A DNA stretch of 64,000 bases from Pampus argenteus. Taxonomy: Eukaryota > Chordata > Actinopteri > Scombriformes > Stromateidae. The notes under the pieces were generated by a model. It made no database searches. It saw only the letters and a list, made by a program, of their open reading frames with translations, and had not been told where the DNA came from. Below are positions 13,926-26,252 of this stretch, one piece after another; the first letter of the stretch is position 1, and the number at the start of each line of letters is the position of its first letter. The stretch is taken from NCBI GenBank assembly GCA_036937835.1, contig CM072877.1, positions 14,934,001 through 14,998,000 of the forward strand, in the 5' to 3' direction. The position numbers were made by a program, and so were the translations under genes.

Positions 13926-13954
13926 GGCAGGCAGGCAGGCAGGCAGGCAGGCAG
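13926..13954. repeat. (GGCA)n tetranucleotide repeat
   Basis: Seven GGCA/GCAG units in an exact tandem array. Confidence 0.95.
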
Positions 13955-14754
13955 ACTCAGCTGAGGACAAGGGCGAAATTACTTGAGTAGAAGGGGAAGC
14001 TGCTATAGTGGAAAAGCTGTTTTGCACAACAATATTACAGATAGGACACATTTTGTGTATTACATATTGGGCAAACTACTATGTTATGTTTCATTTTTTT
14101 TCCAAAGTTCAGTTGGACTGAATACTAGGTGAAGGTAGAGTTGTGTCTGTATTCAACCTGTGATGGATTAGTGTTTCTATTGACCTGTTATCCACTGAAA
14201 TGTTGTATCCTTGTAAAGGTTACAGACTCCTGTGATTCTCAGAGATACAAATAAACACAGATTAAAGACAGTGTGCAATCAATGTAATGATTCTTCTGAA
14301 AATGTTTCAACACATGTGGGTTTATAATTGACTTGTTATATTGTGGTTCCGATACAAATCAACTTGTTTCTTTTAGAAAGGCAGGTGCCATTTCCCCAGT
14401 ATATGTAGTATTATGTCTTTCTGAGCTCCTTTCTGAAACCCTGATGTTTAGGCAGAAATTATGTATGTTGAATTTTGGTATTATTAAATTATTCAATTCA
14501 ATATGAGCAACTTGACTATTTTTACTCATAATTTTAGATCTGGAAGTTATCAAATCTGTGATACAAATGTAACTAAATTACTAAAAAAAATGTAAAGAAG
14601 CAAAATAGTTATTGCAGTGCACACATACACATACAGCAATGATAACTAAACCCTGCTTACAAAATTAGAAGTGAAAAACACCCACCCATACACACCAGAG
14701 AGCTCATGCATTGTTTTTTATTTATTTTTTATACCCTTGTGCTACAGGTTTATT

Positions 14755-15037
14755 CATGTGTGTATGAGTGTACAGTATAAGCATGTGCTTGTGCTGTGTG
14801 ACTGTATGTGTAATTATGTGTGTGTGCGTGTGTTTATGTGTATGTGTGTGTGTGTGTGTGTGTGTGTAATTCGGTGCCTATGTATGTGTGTGTTAGGGTA
14901 ATTATACAGTAGTGGACTGGTGGTGGGACAGTAAATCAACTGTAGAATGACTTGGATTGGTCTGCTCCGCCAACAGCACTCCTCACCATAACTGGTCATC
15001 AGGGAGGGATACACTCTTAGAATAAATACTGTGTGTT

Positions 15038-15077
<40 letters not shown>

Positions 15078-16194
15078 TACAGTATGTGTGTGTGTTGGGT
15101 ACTTTATACATCTATGCACACATTCAGTTTACTGTGTGTCCCTGTCCACATACACGGTTCACACATGTTTTTGTCAGTATGAAGTGTTTGTGCTAATGTG
15201 TGTGTGTGTGTGTGTGCATATGTAGTATGGGTGTGCCTGTGCATGAGTGTATTCATATGTGCACAAATGTTGGTGGTGTGTCAGCAGAGTTCCTCACCCA
15301 AACAGGTCATGAAAAAGGGACTCTTGACTGCTGCCTTTTCACCGCAGTGGCCACTCGGCCTGCAGCCATACAGTTAGCTGCTATTAAAAACACTCTCCAC
15401 AAACCCAGAGTAAAAGAAATATTTCAGTGCGTCACTCACAATCTAAAAGCATTTCTCAAATTTTATGAGATGGCCCTCCCTACACAAGTGTAATCAGTTA
15501 GTTTTTTGGGGGGGGTTTTTGTGACCTTAAATGTCTTACGCTTAGCCAAACATATGTTGTTGTTTTGTTTTTTTATCCAGATTTTTGAGATATCTAAAAA
15601 CATTTACAGTTTAAAAAATGAACTGCAGTGTGTCTTTGCAGAAACAAAGTCCTGGTCACCCTGAATAATCTACAGAACTCTCTGTCAACAGTTTCCACAT
15701 AGACTATTTCTTCAGAAGAAAAAAGCTACAATAAAATCTCTTCCCGTAATGTAATTAATGTAATGTAATTTTTTGAATACCATGTTCATTGAGAGATTTA
15801 AATGTGACCTTATTTAAATCTGATGACCGTGTTTGCATATTTGTGTTTGTGTGTGTATTCGTGATGATGATGAAGCTGCCACTTCTGCCAATATACAGAA
15901 CGTGTTCCAGCATGAGTCACAAACACACACACACACACACACACACACAGTCCAAAATTATTGGAACTGCTGATTATTGGCAATAAACACCAATCAGCTT
16001 GCTTATGCATCAAGTCTGTGTGTGTGTGTAGTGAGTGAGTGTACTCCTTCTTTTACAAAGCATTAATGTGGAACTTGGATGCATATTTCAGTCTCACATT
16101 GTGTATGTTTGCTCATGATGAAAAGAAACCCACACCCCATCCCTGCTGTACACATGACCTACAAAGTATCATGCATGGTTCACTGTAGCCACTG

Positions 16195-16232
<38 letters not shown>

Positions 16233-16345
16233 TCTTGCAGTCTTGATCACATCTTTAGCCACAGCTACAGTGCAGCCCCCAAACCTCCCCTCACCATGAC
16301 GACCATGGGCCAACCGCAGACACACACACACACACACACACATAC
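14755..16345. repeat. cluster of TG/CA microsatellites
   Basis: TG tracts at 14817-14868, 15031-15095 and 15197-15216 are followed by CA tracts at 15920-15950, 16199-16228 and 16319-16341, with impure TG-rich DNA between. Short open frames here translate only the repeats and are not genes. Confidence 0.93.
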
Positions 16346-18180
16346 TGTACATGTGCACACACTTCTGTCTCTCCAGGGCCATCATTATGAATCAGAATTT
16401 GGGTTGACGCCCCACAGGTGCTTTAACACTATGTTCAGACGTTGTCCAGATTTAAATCATTGCAGCCATGGCTCTCGGGTGAATTGCTTCATTTTGATTA
16501 ATCCAGCATACAGGTTTACGCTGGTTTCAGTACGTATTATTGCACCAACGAAACAACACTGCATTGATATTTAAACTAAATTTAAACTCATTTTTTAAAT
16601 CCAAACTTGATACATATTTAGATTTGATTGTCTCTAATGTGACATGTAAGCTTGCGTGTCTTGACACTGACGCAGAGACAGTTTTAAAAATAACTCAGAC
16701 TTCAGTTACTAAAGATACTGTACCATAGCAACTCTCCGCTTTAAGATCTCACCTGAGTCAGTTCGATGTGCGAGTGAATCAGCTGATGATCTATAAGTAA
16801 GTATTAATTAAGTTAAAAAAGTTCAGAGTAAAGTAAAAAAAAAAGTGAAATATCAAGAGTTATAAAACCAGTTTTTACAATAGGTGATCAAATAATAATG
16901 TGATACTGAAGGCCGATAGAATTAAAAACAACCTAACAGATAGATAACCTGTAAACAATTTTATTTCTTTAATGATTTATTTTCATTGAAAAATGAACAG
17001 CTTCAACTTCATTACAGTTTCTAGACAAATAACACTGACATGCCCAGATTACAGAAGTCTGGAAAATATATATTTTAGCATCTGCGAACAGTGAATGCTT
17101 TAAAATAGAAAATGATTGCTGCCATGACACATACACATGAACAAATAAATTAAAAAGGGTCCACAGTCTCAGCCTTGTGTGGGATGTAGTTTGGCTGGGC
17201 ATGAACGCTGTATAACCAGACACACTCCTTTCACCCCCCCCCCCTTCCAGACAAGACACAAACAAGTGCACACACACACACATACAGACACACACAGATG
17301 TTATGTTGGGTTATTTTAACACTCTACTCTGACCCGAAGGCCCTTTGCACTATCACTGCGTGCACTGTACAATTCAGACAAGGTCAGTCAGTGGGCAGAG
17401 ATTTCTGTTTTAACACTCTTAGTTGGTGTCCTCCTGCTCAACACATACACACTTACACACACACACACACAAATGCGCACACACCCGTACACGCTAGAAA
17501 AGGAGTGAATGTGAAACCATGTAGCCACATCAGACAAAGAAAAATGCATGGGAAAGCAAGTTCTGACAAAAACAATACAGTACTTTTTTTTTCTTTTTTT
17601 TTAACCAAAACTAAAGACATACTTCAGTCATATCAGTAAACATGAGGACAGTGTAATAACTACTCACTGAAAATCAAATTTGGCATATTTCAGTTGTCTG
17701 TAATCAATTTATACACTGTGAATATATAGCATAGCCTGCTTTCCCAAAGGAGGTTATAAAATGGGCTGTAAATGCTCTCCTCACATTAAAAAAAAAAAAT
17801 ACTTTCCTTTTGTCACCACAGCTGAAATGACACCAATACTTATTCATGTCCAGACAGCATAATGCCCCTACGTAGCCCATAAACCCCACTGACACGGGGG
17901 AGATGGTATAATAAAACACAAATCTCTGAGGGCTGACGCAAATGAACAGTAACTCTGCAGGAAACATGTCATCCACATCTGTCACAAGCGTTCAGACTGA
18001 AGAGTCAGTTTAATAGGTTTAAGCAAACACATTACATCGCACTGGGTAGTGTCTTGTTTTTGAAAAGTGGTGAAGAGAAGAGGAAGGTACATGATCTTTA
18101 CCTTTTTAACTTGTAGTAATGCTAATCACACATTATCTTGTCTGTCTCACTACATTTCAGCTGAAGGTCAAATGTATATT

Positions 18181-18620
18181 CCTCCCTGACTCCCCGTCCT
18201 TTCACCGTCCACCTTTCCCCGTATCCTCCCGCACCTGATATCATTATCACCCCCCCAAACCCCAACTCCTCCACCCTCCCTCCTACCTTTCACCCTCCCT
18301 CCTAAACCCGCTGCTCATATCGTCTCTCTCACCTCTCCCTCTGGTACCTGACACATCTCGCACCCCTCCTACTCTCCTCTCTTCATCCTTTGCTCTCCCT
18401 CATTCTCTTACCACCTGCCACCTTTTCATCTCTCTCTGCATATCAGCCCTCTCATTCTTTCAGTACTGCTCACCCTACCTATCACTATCCCCGTGGCTCT
18501 CGCTGGACCCCTCCATCTCCGTCCCTCTTTACTTTCTGACACTCTATGTGTTGCTGGTGAACTTCCTTCTGTGTTCCATCTGCCCCTTTCCCACCTCTCC
18601 CACTCCCTTCCAGCAGACCC
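18181..18620 (+). repeat. long pyrimidine-rich (C/T) block
   Basis: The + strand is dominated by C and T for about 440 bases, in imperfect CTCC/CCCT units. It is not a pure tandem repeat. Open frames through it are compositional artefacts. Confidence 0.7.
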
Positions 18621-19027
18621 ACCTACTCAACGGGTGCTCACCATACATGCAGGCGGCACACACACGGGCCCAGAGCTGTCAATGCACTCCTCGGATGGTC
18701 CACGCTCTACCACAGTTCAACAGCAGGGGGAGTGTCAGGCTGCCAGACAGGGGGGTTGAAAGCAGAGCGGCCCCTTCGTCCTCTGCACCTGGAGACGGAT
18801 GCTGGAGGACAAAATAAAGAGCAAATAAATGGAGTATGATCCTTTTTTTCCCTTTCTTTTTAAAATTACTTATTTAATTACTTAGTATCTTCACTCGAGC
18901 ACTTTTGTTCAGAGGCCCCAAAATAACACAGCCAAAATTAAAACGTTTGTGTGTTTGAACCGTTTTGGTTAATTATCTCCTCCGAAAGTGTAGAAAAAAA
19001 AAAAGCAAAAAAACAGTATAAATTTAA

Positions 19028-19400
19028 GAAAGTAAGTAAGTAAGTAAAGTTTATCTTTCACAGACACCAGTCAGGAAGTGCTTCACAGTCAAATTATATA
19101 AAGCAAAGACAACAGAGTCAAGACACTTCAGATGTATCGGGAGACAAATCCAAAGCTTTGGTGAGTTTTCCCGTAGAAGACCCTGCAGGATTAAGAGCTC
19201 GGCTTGTGGCGTGTGGGTGCAGAAGGTCCATGATATAACACAGAGCCTAGCCATGTAGAGCTCTATAAGTGAGTGCTAGAGATTTTAAAATGAATTCTAA
19301 AATTACCGGGAATAAAATATGTTATGTTTCGGTGTAATGTGTAAAAGCCTAGCAGCAGCATTTAGGACATTTCTCAAATTGAGAAGGTAAAAAAGAGGAG
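19028..19400 (-). repeat. decayed interspersed repeat copy (family not named)
   Basis: It begins with tandem AAGT units and TTTATCTTTCACAGACACCA, then CATGTAGAGCTCTATAAGTG and TTTTAAAATGAATTCTAAAA with an ACCGGG. This combination resembles a repeat I recall as common in fish introns (a retroelement-derived sequence). The assignment is from memory. Strand is uncertain. Confidence 0.4.
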
Positions 19401-19515
19401 GTAAAAAGTTTTTCACGATATTCTTTCCACCCCCATGTATTTGTAGGCTACAGTAGGTCTGTGACTTACAGAGCATTATAATAGCACAGCAACAGTCATA
19501 TGATCTGTCTATTGC

Positions 19516-19528
19516 CCCCACCTGGTGG
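19516..19528 (-). promoter_or_regulatory. CTCF-like core motif, reverse strand
   Basis: CCCCACCTGGTGG reads CCACCAGGTGGGG on the reverse strand, one base from the CTCF core CCACNAGRKGGC by eye. Confidence 0.3.
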
Positions 19529-20529
19529 TTAGAAAGCTATCATGTTTTTGTTACTCAACAAATTGAACTCTGGCCAAACTCAGTGTGTTTATTTGTCTGA
19601 GCATTAATGTGTGTGTGTGTGTGTGTGTGTGCATGTGCTTGTGTGTTTTACACAAAGAGATGTTCAGTCGCTTCCACCCACTTAGTTTCTCTCTATCTAG
19701 TTCTAAGTGATCTTTCTCCCACACCGATCTTCTGCACCCAGTCGACCTAACAATAAAAAGCAAAAAAAACGCAGCAGACCACTGCATCAGGGCCACTGAC
19801 CTATTGAACTTCACATACTGACAAGCACAAATAATCAGCCGGCCAGTTATAAAAACCTGCGTGTACAGTAATAACAGTTTGCTGGCCAGAGTTGTTTATC
19901 TCACACCGTTGCTCTCACAAGCCACGGGAGGGGAGAGTCTGTGACCTTAAGAGCTGTACTGTCTAATTCCATGTTTATGGTTTTGCCTTTTATAACACAC
20001 ACAGACGGAGCTGCCCAGGCCACAAGCACACGGAAATATCATCATGCGCCCTCTCCACTGCTAATTGGTGCCTTGGTACCATCCCTCTGGTGAGGATTCA
20101 GCTTTGTGGAGGGCGACCTGAGGAGGCTTTCTCTCGTACCAAAGAATTGACTGTACGGCAATCAAACCAACATTAAAATAGATGTATGTAATGTTAATGT
20201 TAATTTAATAGCAATCGTAGAGTTCACTTGAACAAAAGGGAAACGTGTTCCTATGTATTCATGAACTGTTGTCACAAAGAAATCTTACTGAGCAACTGAT
20301 ATTTGTGTGTGCTTGCATGCTCACAGCCTGATACATTTCTAACTAAACACAACATCTCCACATAAAGGATAACTTTTCTGTCTCCTGACAGTGCTGAGAA
20401 GCTCACATAAAGTAGAAAATAATGTTAATCCATTAGATTTTGTAAAACAACTCTTTAAAGCATCGCGTGCTCTGCAACAAGTGTTGACATTTTTAGAACG
20501 TTGGAATTATATAGCAGTCCGTCATTATG

Positions 20530-20543
20530 GTTTCCTTGGCAAC
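20530..20543. promoter_or_regulatory. RFX X-box palindrome, upstream of candidate promoter
   Basis: GTTTCCTTGGCAAC fits the RFX X-box pattern GTNNCCNNGGNNAC. It lies 2.1 kb upstream of the ZNF143-type motif. Confidence 0.45.
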
Positions 20544-22370
20544 AGTGCAAGCTACTTTGAGTCTTACCTACTTTTACAACTTAGCTTAACACAAATCCTG
20601 AATCTCTTTGCAGTTCCAGAGAATCATCGTTTTAAAAGAGATAAGATAAGACAGTGAATTTATGTAACATTTCTTTTTTTTTATTAGTTTTCTGACTTTT
20701 TTTTTGTCCTCTGATACGGCTCAAATCCAGCTTGCATCAGATTTTACAGGATAGCACATCAACTCTTTCTTGACTCACGTATCAAAAGAAGAAAGCTATA
20801 GGTATGGACACGTGGAAGAGAGGATGGTAAAAGGAGCATCTGCACAGAGAGAGAACGCACAGCAGTATGGGAAGCAAATGGAGGGATGAATGGCTTATGG
20901 TGTTGAGGGTGTTATGAAGAGGACAACAAAGTAATTATGGGATGACTAAGGATAGACACAGAACTGGGAGTTAGAAGGAAAGAGAGACTGAGGAGAAGAA
21001 GGAAAAAGAAGGGGGTGGGGGGGTACAGTGGGTGCAGAAACCTGCTGGAGACTCCATCATGCCATGGTAGTTAATTAGCCTCTGACTGTGTGTGGGAAAC
21101 ATACTTTGCAGCCATCTGGCGCAGGGAGGAACTTTTTCCTCTCAGCTGTCCGTCTACCTGTCTACTATCAGATGCATCTACCCGACAATTTATCCAAAGT
21201 TTAGTTTTGTCTGTCTGTGTTGAACTGTCTCACAGTCTAATTCTCAGTATTTATGCCTGCCTCTTCTAAGTCTATGCCTATGGGAAGCTCTGTTTCATGT
21301 TTACAAGCCTGTATGTCTATCTGTCAGTCAATCTGTCCTGGCTCTATCTCCCAGCTGTCAACCATAATGACTAATGACCCTGGTTAATCATTGTGGTATA
21401 CATATTCATAACATGTACACATACATGTTGCTGCACTTTTCTTATTATCCACAAGGGGTCATGATTACATTGAAAAGATGATTCAGTTTCTCCTGTGATC
21501 TGCAGTGATTTGTGTCTGGAGGGGTAATCAGACAACACAGGTTTCGTTTCTGATTGCAGCTGTTCATAGTTTTGATTTAGAAATGTACATGCACTATTTT
21601 GTGAGAAGCAATGGGCCAGAATTATATGTTGAGAAACATGAATGAAACATTTCCAGTAACATGGAGGGTATATATTTTGAATTATCTGCCTATGATTTCT
21701 AAGAAGAGTCAGCTGCAGATGTTTTTTGTTTGTTTTTTGTTTTATTAAGGGTAAAATGTGTTTAAACTAGTTACAACCAATTCAAAGAAAGTGGAAGAGC
21801 AAGAAAGTATAATCACAAGTCAGAAATAGTCAAAATATACAAAAAAAATACCTGCTAACAGTGGGCTTTGCCAGGAGCACAAAAAAATGGAAAGAAAGAA
21901 ATAATTAATTCAATACAATAAAAAATCAGCAACATTGAATTTGTTATTTCTTTCACATATTAGCATACTGTCACATGTTGCATATTATCTCAATGTTGGC
22001 ATCATACATTAATTAAATTGTGGACAAAACTTTGGAACAAATGATATGTTTTGCAGATTGAGAAATCTGAAAAATTACCTTGTTGTTGGTGATTGTAATT
22101 GTAATTTGTTTTTCATTAAAAGTGGTTACATGGTTTGTGTGTGTTGAGTTTTCTGTCAATCTGTGATTTTAAAAAAATATATCATAATAGCATCAAAATA
22201 GCATCAAAAATATTCCTGTCACATGGGCCATAAATCTATACACATTATAATTAATAAGGCTGTATCTTTCTCTCTTTATGGCAATATATTTTTGTAATAT
22301 TATAATAGCTGACTATTTGGACTACCATAATGAATGCAGAGATCTGTGTCAGGCTCAAATTAAGTATTTT

Positions 22371-22440
22371 TAATTCAATTTCAATTCAATAGGCTTTATT
22401 GGCATGACATTTGACATGTGTTGCCAAAGCACAATTACGA
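22371..22440. repeat. fish-type interspersed repeat fragment
   Basis: TTCAATTTCAATTCAATAGG and CTTTATTGGCATGACATTTG then TGTTGCCAAAGCAC resemble a short sequence I recall as repeated in teleost genomes (a retroelement tail). Not verified. Confidence 0.4.
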
Positions 22441-22629
22441 TTATGATTATAGACAATGTTAAGGAATAAAATTAACAAAAAGAATGTGAACAACAATATT
22501 AGGTAACATAATAAAACAGATTTTTCAAAATAAAAATATGTTATAAACCGTGTGTAGCGTTCCTCTCTTACTTTATTTTATGATCAAAACAAAGAAGGCA
22601 ATAATAGCGGATAATGATAACCGAGAATC

Positions 22630-22817
22630 TTCTCAAGCGACACTTTCTCTTTAACGCTGAACTCCATTTCCCATAATGCTTCGCTCTGCGGTGCACGTGT
22701 CAACGCTGCCAGCAAACCGAATTGAACGTCACATTCCTGCATTCCCTTTTTCCTCAGTCTGGGACGTCGTAGTCACAACTACATAGCTAACGCTAATCCT
22801 CTCCCTCACCTTTCTTT
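22630..22817 (+). promoter_or_regulatory. candidate ctif promoter with ZNF143/Staf motif
   Basis: This stretch is visibly richer in CpG than the AT-rich DNA before it. At 22661-22679 it holds ACTCCATTTCCCATAATGC, close to the long ZNF143/Staf (SBS) motif that sits near many vertebrate transcription starts. An E-box CACGTG lies at 22694-22699 and a CRE-like GACGTC at 22763-22768. No TATA box is obvious. It is placed upstream of a good 5' splice site at 22898/22899 and 7.2 kb before the ctif initiation exon, so I infer it drives ctif. It could instead serve an unseen transcript in either direction. Confidence 0.55.
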
Positions 22818-22898
22818 ATGAGAAACACACCCATGACACGGCGGCCTTGATCTCAGGAGGTGATCCCGGGTGCACCAGGAGTCACAATCTCTGTTCGG
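22700..22898 (+). other. ctif: candidate untranslated first exon of ctif
   Basis: The right edge is a plausible donor, TCGG|GTGAGG, at 22898/22899. The left edge is a guess from the position of the ZNF143-type motif. The stretch contains a short upstream reading frame (22818-22850). It carries no conserved protein. It is proposed because the initiation exon begins at an acceptor (30069/30070) and therefore needs an upstream non-coding exon. Transcript data would be needed to settle the true start and whether other first exons exist. Confidence 0.45.
22818..22850 (+). other. short upstream ORF in the candidate 5' leader
   Basis: ATG at 22818 opens a 10-codon frame (MRNTPMTRRP) closed by TGA at 22848-22850. 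A second in-frame ATG lies inside it. It would be in the ctif leader if the candidate first exon is real. The -3 base is T, so the start context is weak to moderate. Confidence 0.35.
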
Positions 22899-25670
22899 GT
22901 GAGGATTTATCTCGTTATAAGCCGGTGAAGATGTCGGTTGGAATGCTATAACCGTAGTAACCAGATAACAGTTTTGATACGATGCCCTGGATTTACAGCG
23001 AGTTGTCGCCGTGGTTGGCCTGGTTATGCTTTGACCTCAACTGACAGACCTGTTGATATGATACAGTAGAGGAAGGGCGGTTTGAATTCCTAGTTAGTGG
23101 ACTGTTGTTTACTGTTGTACTTTAGAGCTAGCTTAACGTTAGCCGGCTGGTTAGCCGCAAAGCTTGCGTCACCATTGTTACCGGCGATACGCGGGCAGAC
23201 ACATCAGGGCGGAGGCACCACCAGATGTGGCTTTGTTGCTTTGACAGGGGCATTAAGGTGAAGTCATTTGGATAACTCCTCGGTAACCGTCCTGACATGA
23301 TGATACACCACTTGGCTAGCTGATCCATTCAGTGCTAGCATCTCAGCCAGCATGGGCGTGGTTATGGGAGTGCAAAATAAAAAAAAAACTATAGCCAATG
23401 TAACGGTGGAAACGTTATGATCAGTATATTAAGATCAGCTATACACTCAGTTTAGCTGCAGTAATCTTACGTTATAGGTGGATGTCCGGAATGACAGTGA
23501 AAGGTGGTGAGCGCTCTGCAGATCAGAAACCTGTCTCATCTCTTAACCCTCACAACAAAGAGTGGATCACAGCTGCTAGCTAGTCTGTGGCAGGACATAG
23601 CAAAGTAATGATACACCTTGAACTCATATCTTCAGTGGAATTTGTCATCTCTTTTGAAAACAGAAGTTGTTGAAGCAGATACAAGCTGTTGTTTGGGAAA
23701 TAAGTTTGCACAATAATTAGTATGTGATGGATGAACCCAAAACACACTGGCTGTGTGCTACCATGAACTTGTCCTTGCAACTTAGGAATCAACACAATCC
23801 TGTATAATTACTCATACGTTGTTAGATAACAAACTGTCTATCCGTAGTTGTTGTTTAGGTTATTTTTTTGTCCAGTTTGCTCGTAATATTGCTTAGATTC
23901 CTGCTGCTCAGAGACTGGTTGGATCAGAGTGACTTTAGTGAGGTAAAGGAATGTTTACGTGCCACCACAAGTCACATAACATGAGAAACATGACCAGACC
24001 CTCATGACTTGGGCCAGAGCAGATTTGCATGATTTTTCTCGGACAGACAGCTTTTTCTCTGGCAAAAAGGTTAATGAATTGATAATCGGATTTATCCAAT
24101 CCTAATGAGAGGGAAATGTGTTCCTTTTGAACAAAGGTGTATGAAGAGTGTAAATGAGTGTATGAACCTTGACCAAAATGCCCACACACACTTCTGTGGT
24201 GCTTCAACCAGAGGCTAGGCCAATTCATAAGTGGTAAGTCAGGTTGAGCCAGTGGCTAATCCTTTACCTTGTATTCATTACAAGCACATCTTATCTGAAG
24301 TCTACCCGCCTCGTTCAAGTTTTTTGCTTGTAACTGGTCAACTTGTTGTTTTTTTTACAATGTATGAATATGGAAAAGTTAAACATATGTGGAGTAATTA
24401 AAAATGTTATTTCTCAGTTAGATATAATAAAGAGGCCTACACATGCTTAACATTTTAGTGTATGTATGCATGTAGGGATATAACCTGTTCAAGAAACCAC
24501 TAAACATGCTTGTGACACCTGGTGACAAAAGTAGATTATACCAGCAACTGAGGAATACAACCATCGTGCTAACTAGCAAATATCTGACACACATGTGCAT
24601 AATGTATAAATCTGTTGCAGATGTTGCATATATGCTGCATTTGTGACAGTGGATGTCTCATATGTGCTCCTCAGTTGAAATGCTGAGTTTTGGTGTGTGT
24701 GTGTGTGTGATAATCATCTCATGCTAGAGGTGTCCCGAAATCATCAAGCTGATCACAGCAATGGTCCAGTTTATACTTGAAAGTTAGTCACAGTTTAACT
24801 TTTTGGTCATAAAATACAAAAACGATGATGGCCCTGTAGTGGAAACCTAAGTTATTGCTGATGTTTAAACCTGGCCTCGAACACAGATTCGTTTAGTCAA
24901 TGTAAGCAGAGGTAGTGCAGTGTCATCACCCCTGCGATCTGCAACCCCCAGCACATATGAGTGCTGCATTCTTGTGTTGAATGATGTGAGTTAGTGAGCC
25001 TGTGACCTCTGCCCTCAGAATGATGCCTGACTACCACTAGTTACAAATGATGATGCCAGGGGTTCATATGAGTAGCAGCTTGTAACCTCTTACCTCTGTG
25101 CCACAAAGCCAACACTGAGAAATGGGGCAGTGTTTGGGGCTTTGACGCACAACCAGTTATACGCATGCAGTGCTTTGAAGAATGTGGAGGAGGAGCGAAC
25201 ACAGCTGCATGTTACGGAGGGAGTGGGAGTAGCCTGCAGAAAACTGAAACACCCTGACTCAGGCTGCGTAGCAGAAATCTGGCCTCATTTCAGTGGGAAC
25301 CGCTGCACATTATGTTGCCTGTAGTGTGTGGATGGTGGATCACATGCAGGCATGATTCAAGAAAACATACAGTAGTTTTGTAAGAGGAGAATATAATGTC
25401 TTTAACTTAGTGCAATGATGCAGACTAGTTCACTAGAATATTACATAGATTGTTTTCTCTCTTTTTTTTAGAAGCAAGTGACAATAGTCACCGTTGTGGT
25501 CTTTCTATGGCTGACCTTTTGTTTTGTCATCATGTCAGCCCTAACCAATAATGAGCACAGCTCTGTTGCAGTCTAACCTTTGTTGGCTTCTCTTTTCACT
25601 GTGGTTGCCATTCAGCTGAGAGGCCTCAGAACTTCTACTACGCTCCATACATGAAGCCTGCTTTTGTATT

Positions 25671-25775
25671 AGGGCTGAAAAATGTCAGAAAATAGCAAAA
25701 CATGACAATTGTCATAATTTCCCAGAATCAAAGATGTTGTCCAAAACACAAAGATATCAGTTTATTATACCATGT
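25671..25775 (+). repeat. short interspersed DNA-repeat fragment, forward
   Basis: It starts AGGGCTGAAAAATGTCAGAA and continues with CATAATTTCCCAGAATCAAA and CCAAAACACAAAGATATCAG. It matches a repeat I remember from many fish genes that begins AGGGCTGCAACTAACGATTA. The start is partly deleted. Confidence 0.5.
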
Positions 25776-26087
25776 GGGATAGTAAAAAAAAAAAAAAAAA
25801 GGTTCAACAGTACTACACATGCTCAATGTGCTCCCATCAGGGCATAGGGAGGACAATGGGTCTATTGTCTTAAGTTACCCACATACATACATACATGCAT
25901 ACACATTAGCTGGACCCCCCTGTGCTGCTTACTGGTGTGTTCCTGTATATTCAGGTCACAGCTCACATTGTAATAGTTACCACATTCCCTCACTCCTTTA
26001 TCTCTATGAACATGTATGGTATTTTTGTTAGTATTTTAATATAGTGCAACCTTGAGTTGATCATTATAAATTTATTTTCAGCTAGTG

Positions 26088-26252
26088 CCCCGGCAATTAG
26101 TAAGTAGAAATGCCAAACATTTGCAGTTTCCAGCTACTAAAATTCAAATAGTTGTTGCTTTTCTTTGTTTTACATAATTGTGCTTAACTTAACTATTAAT
26201 CATTTAATCTAGAAACAAATTGGCAGTAAAAATAATCGTTAGTCGCAGCCCT
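26088..26252 (-). repeat. same repeat family, reverse orientation
   Basis: ATGCCAAACATTTGCAGTTT and the closing AATAATCGTTAGTCGCAGCC form the reverse-orientation counterpart of the fragment at 25671. The two ends (AGGGCTG and CAGCCCT) face each other 580 bases apart. Confidence 0.5.

Larger units (their letters stand above)
10235..14750. other. non-coding upstream region
   Basis: No exon was recognised. It holds the inverted repeat at 10872-10905, a CTCF-like site at 10954-10967, and the TG, CA and GGCA repeats listed separately. 12300-12830 is notably AT-rich. Confidence 0.6.
16346..22370. other. non-coding upstream region
   Basis: No exon was recognised. It holds small CA tracts at 17268-17297 and 17455-17470, a pyrimidine-rich block at 18181-18620, TG at 19608-19631, a decayed interspersed repeat around 19028-19400, CTCF-like sites and an X-box at 20530-20543. 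A purine-rich stretch lies at 20810-21030. Confidence 0.6.

Noticed and set aside
1..22600. Search for a neighbouring gene (in mammals a ZBTB7C-type gene lies upstream of CTIF).
   Set aside because: No BTB or zinc-finger coding sequence, or other conserved exon, was found. Any neighbour must lie outside the window or have only untranslated exons here.
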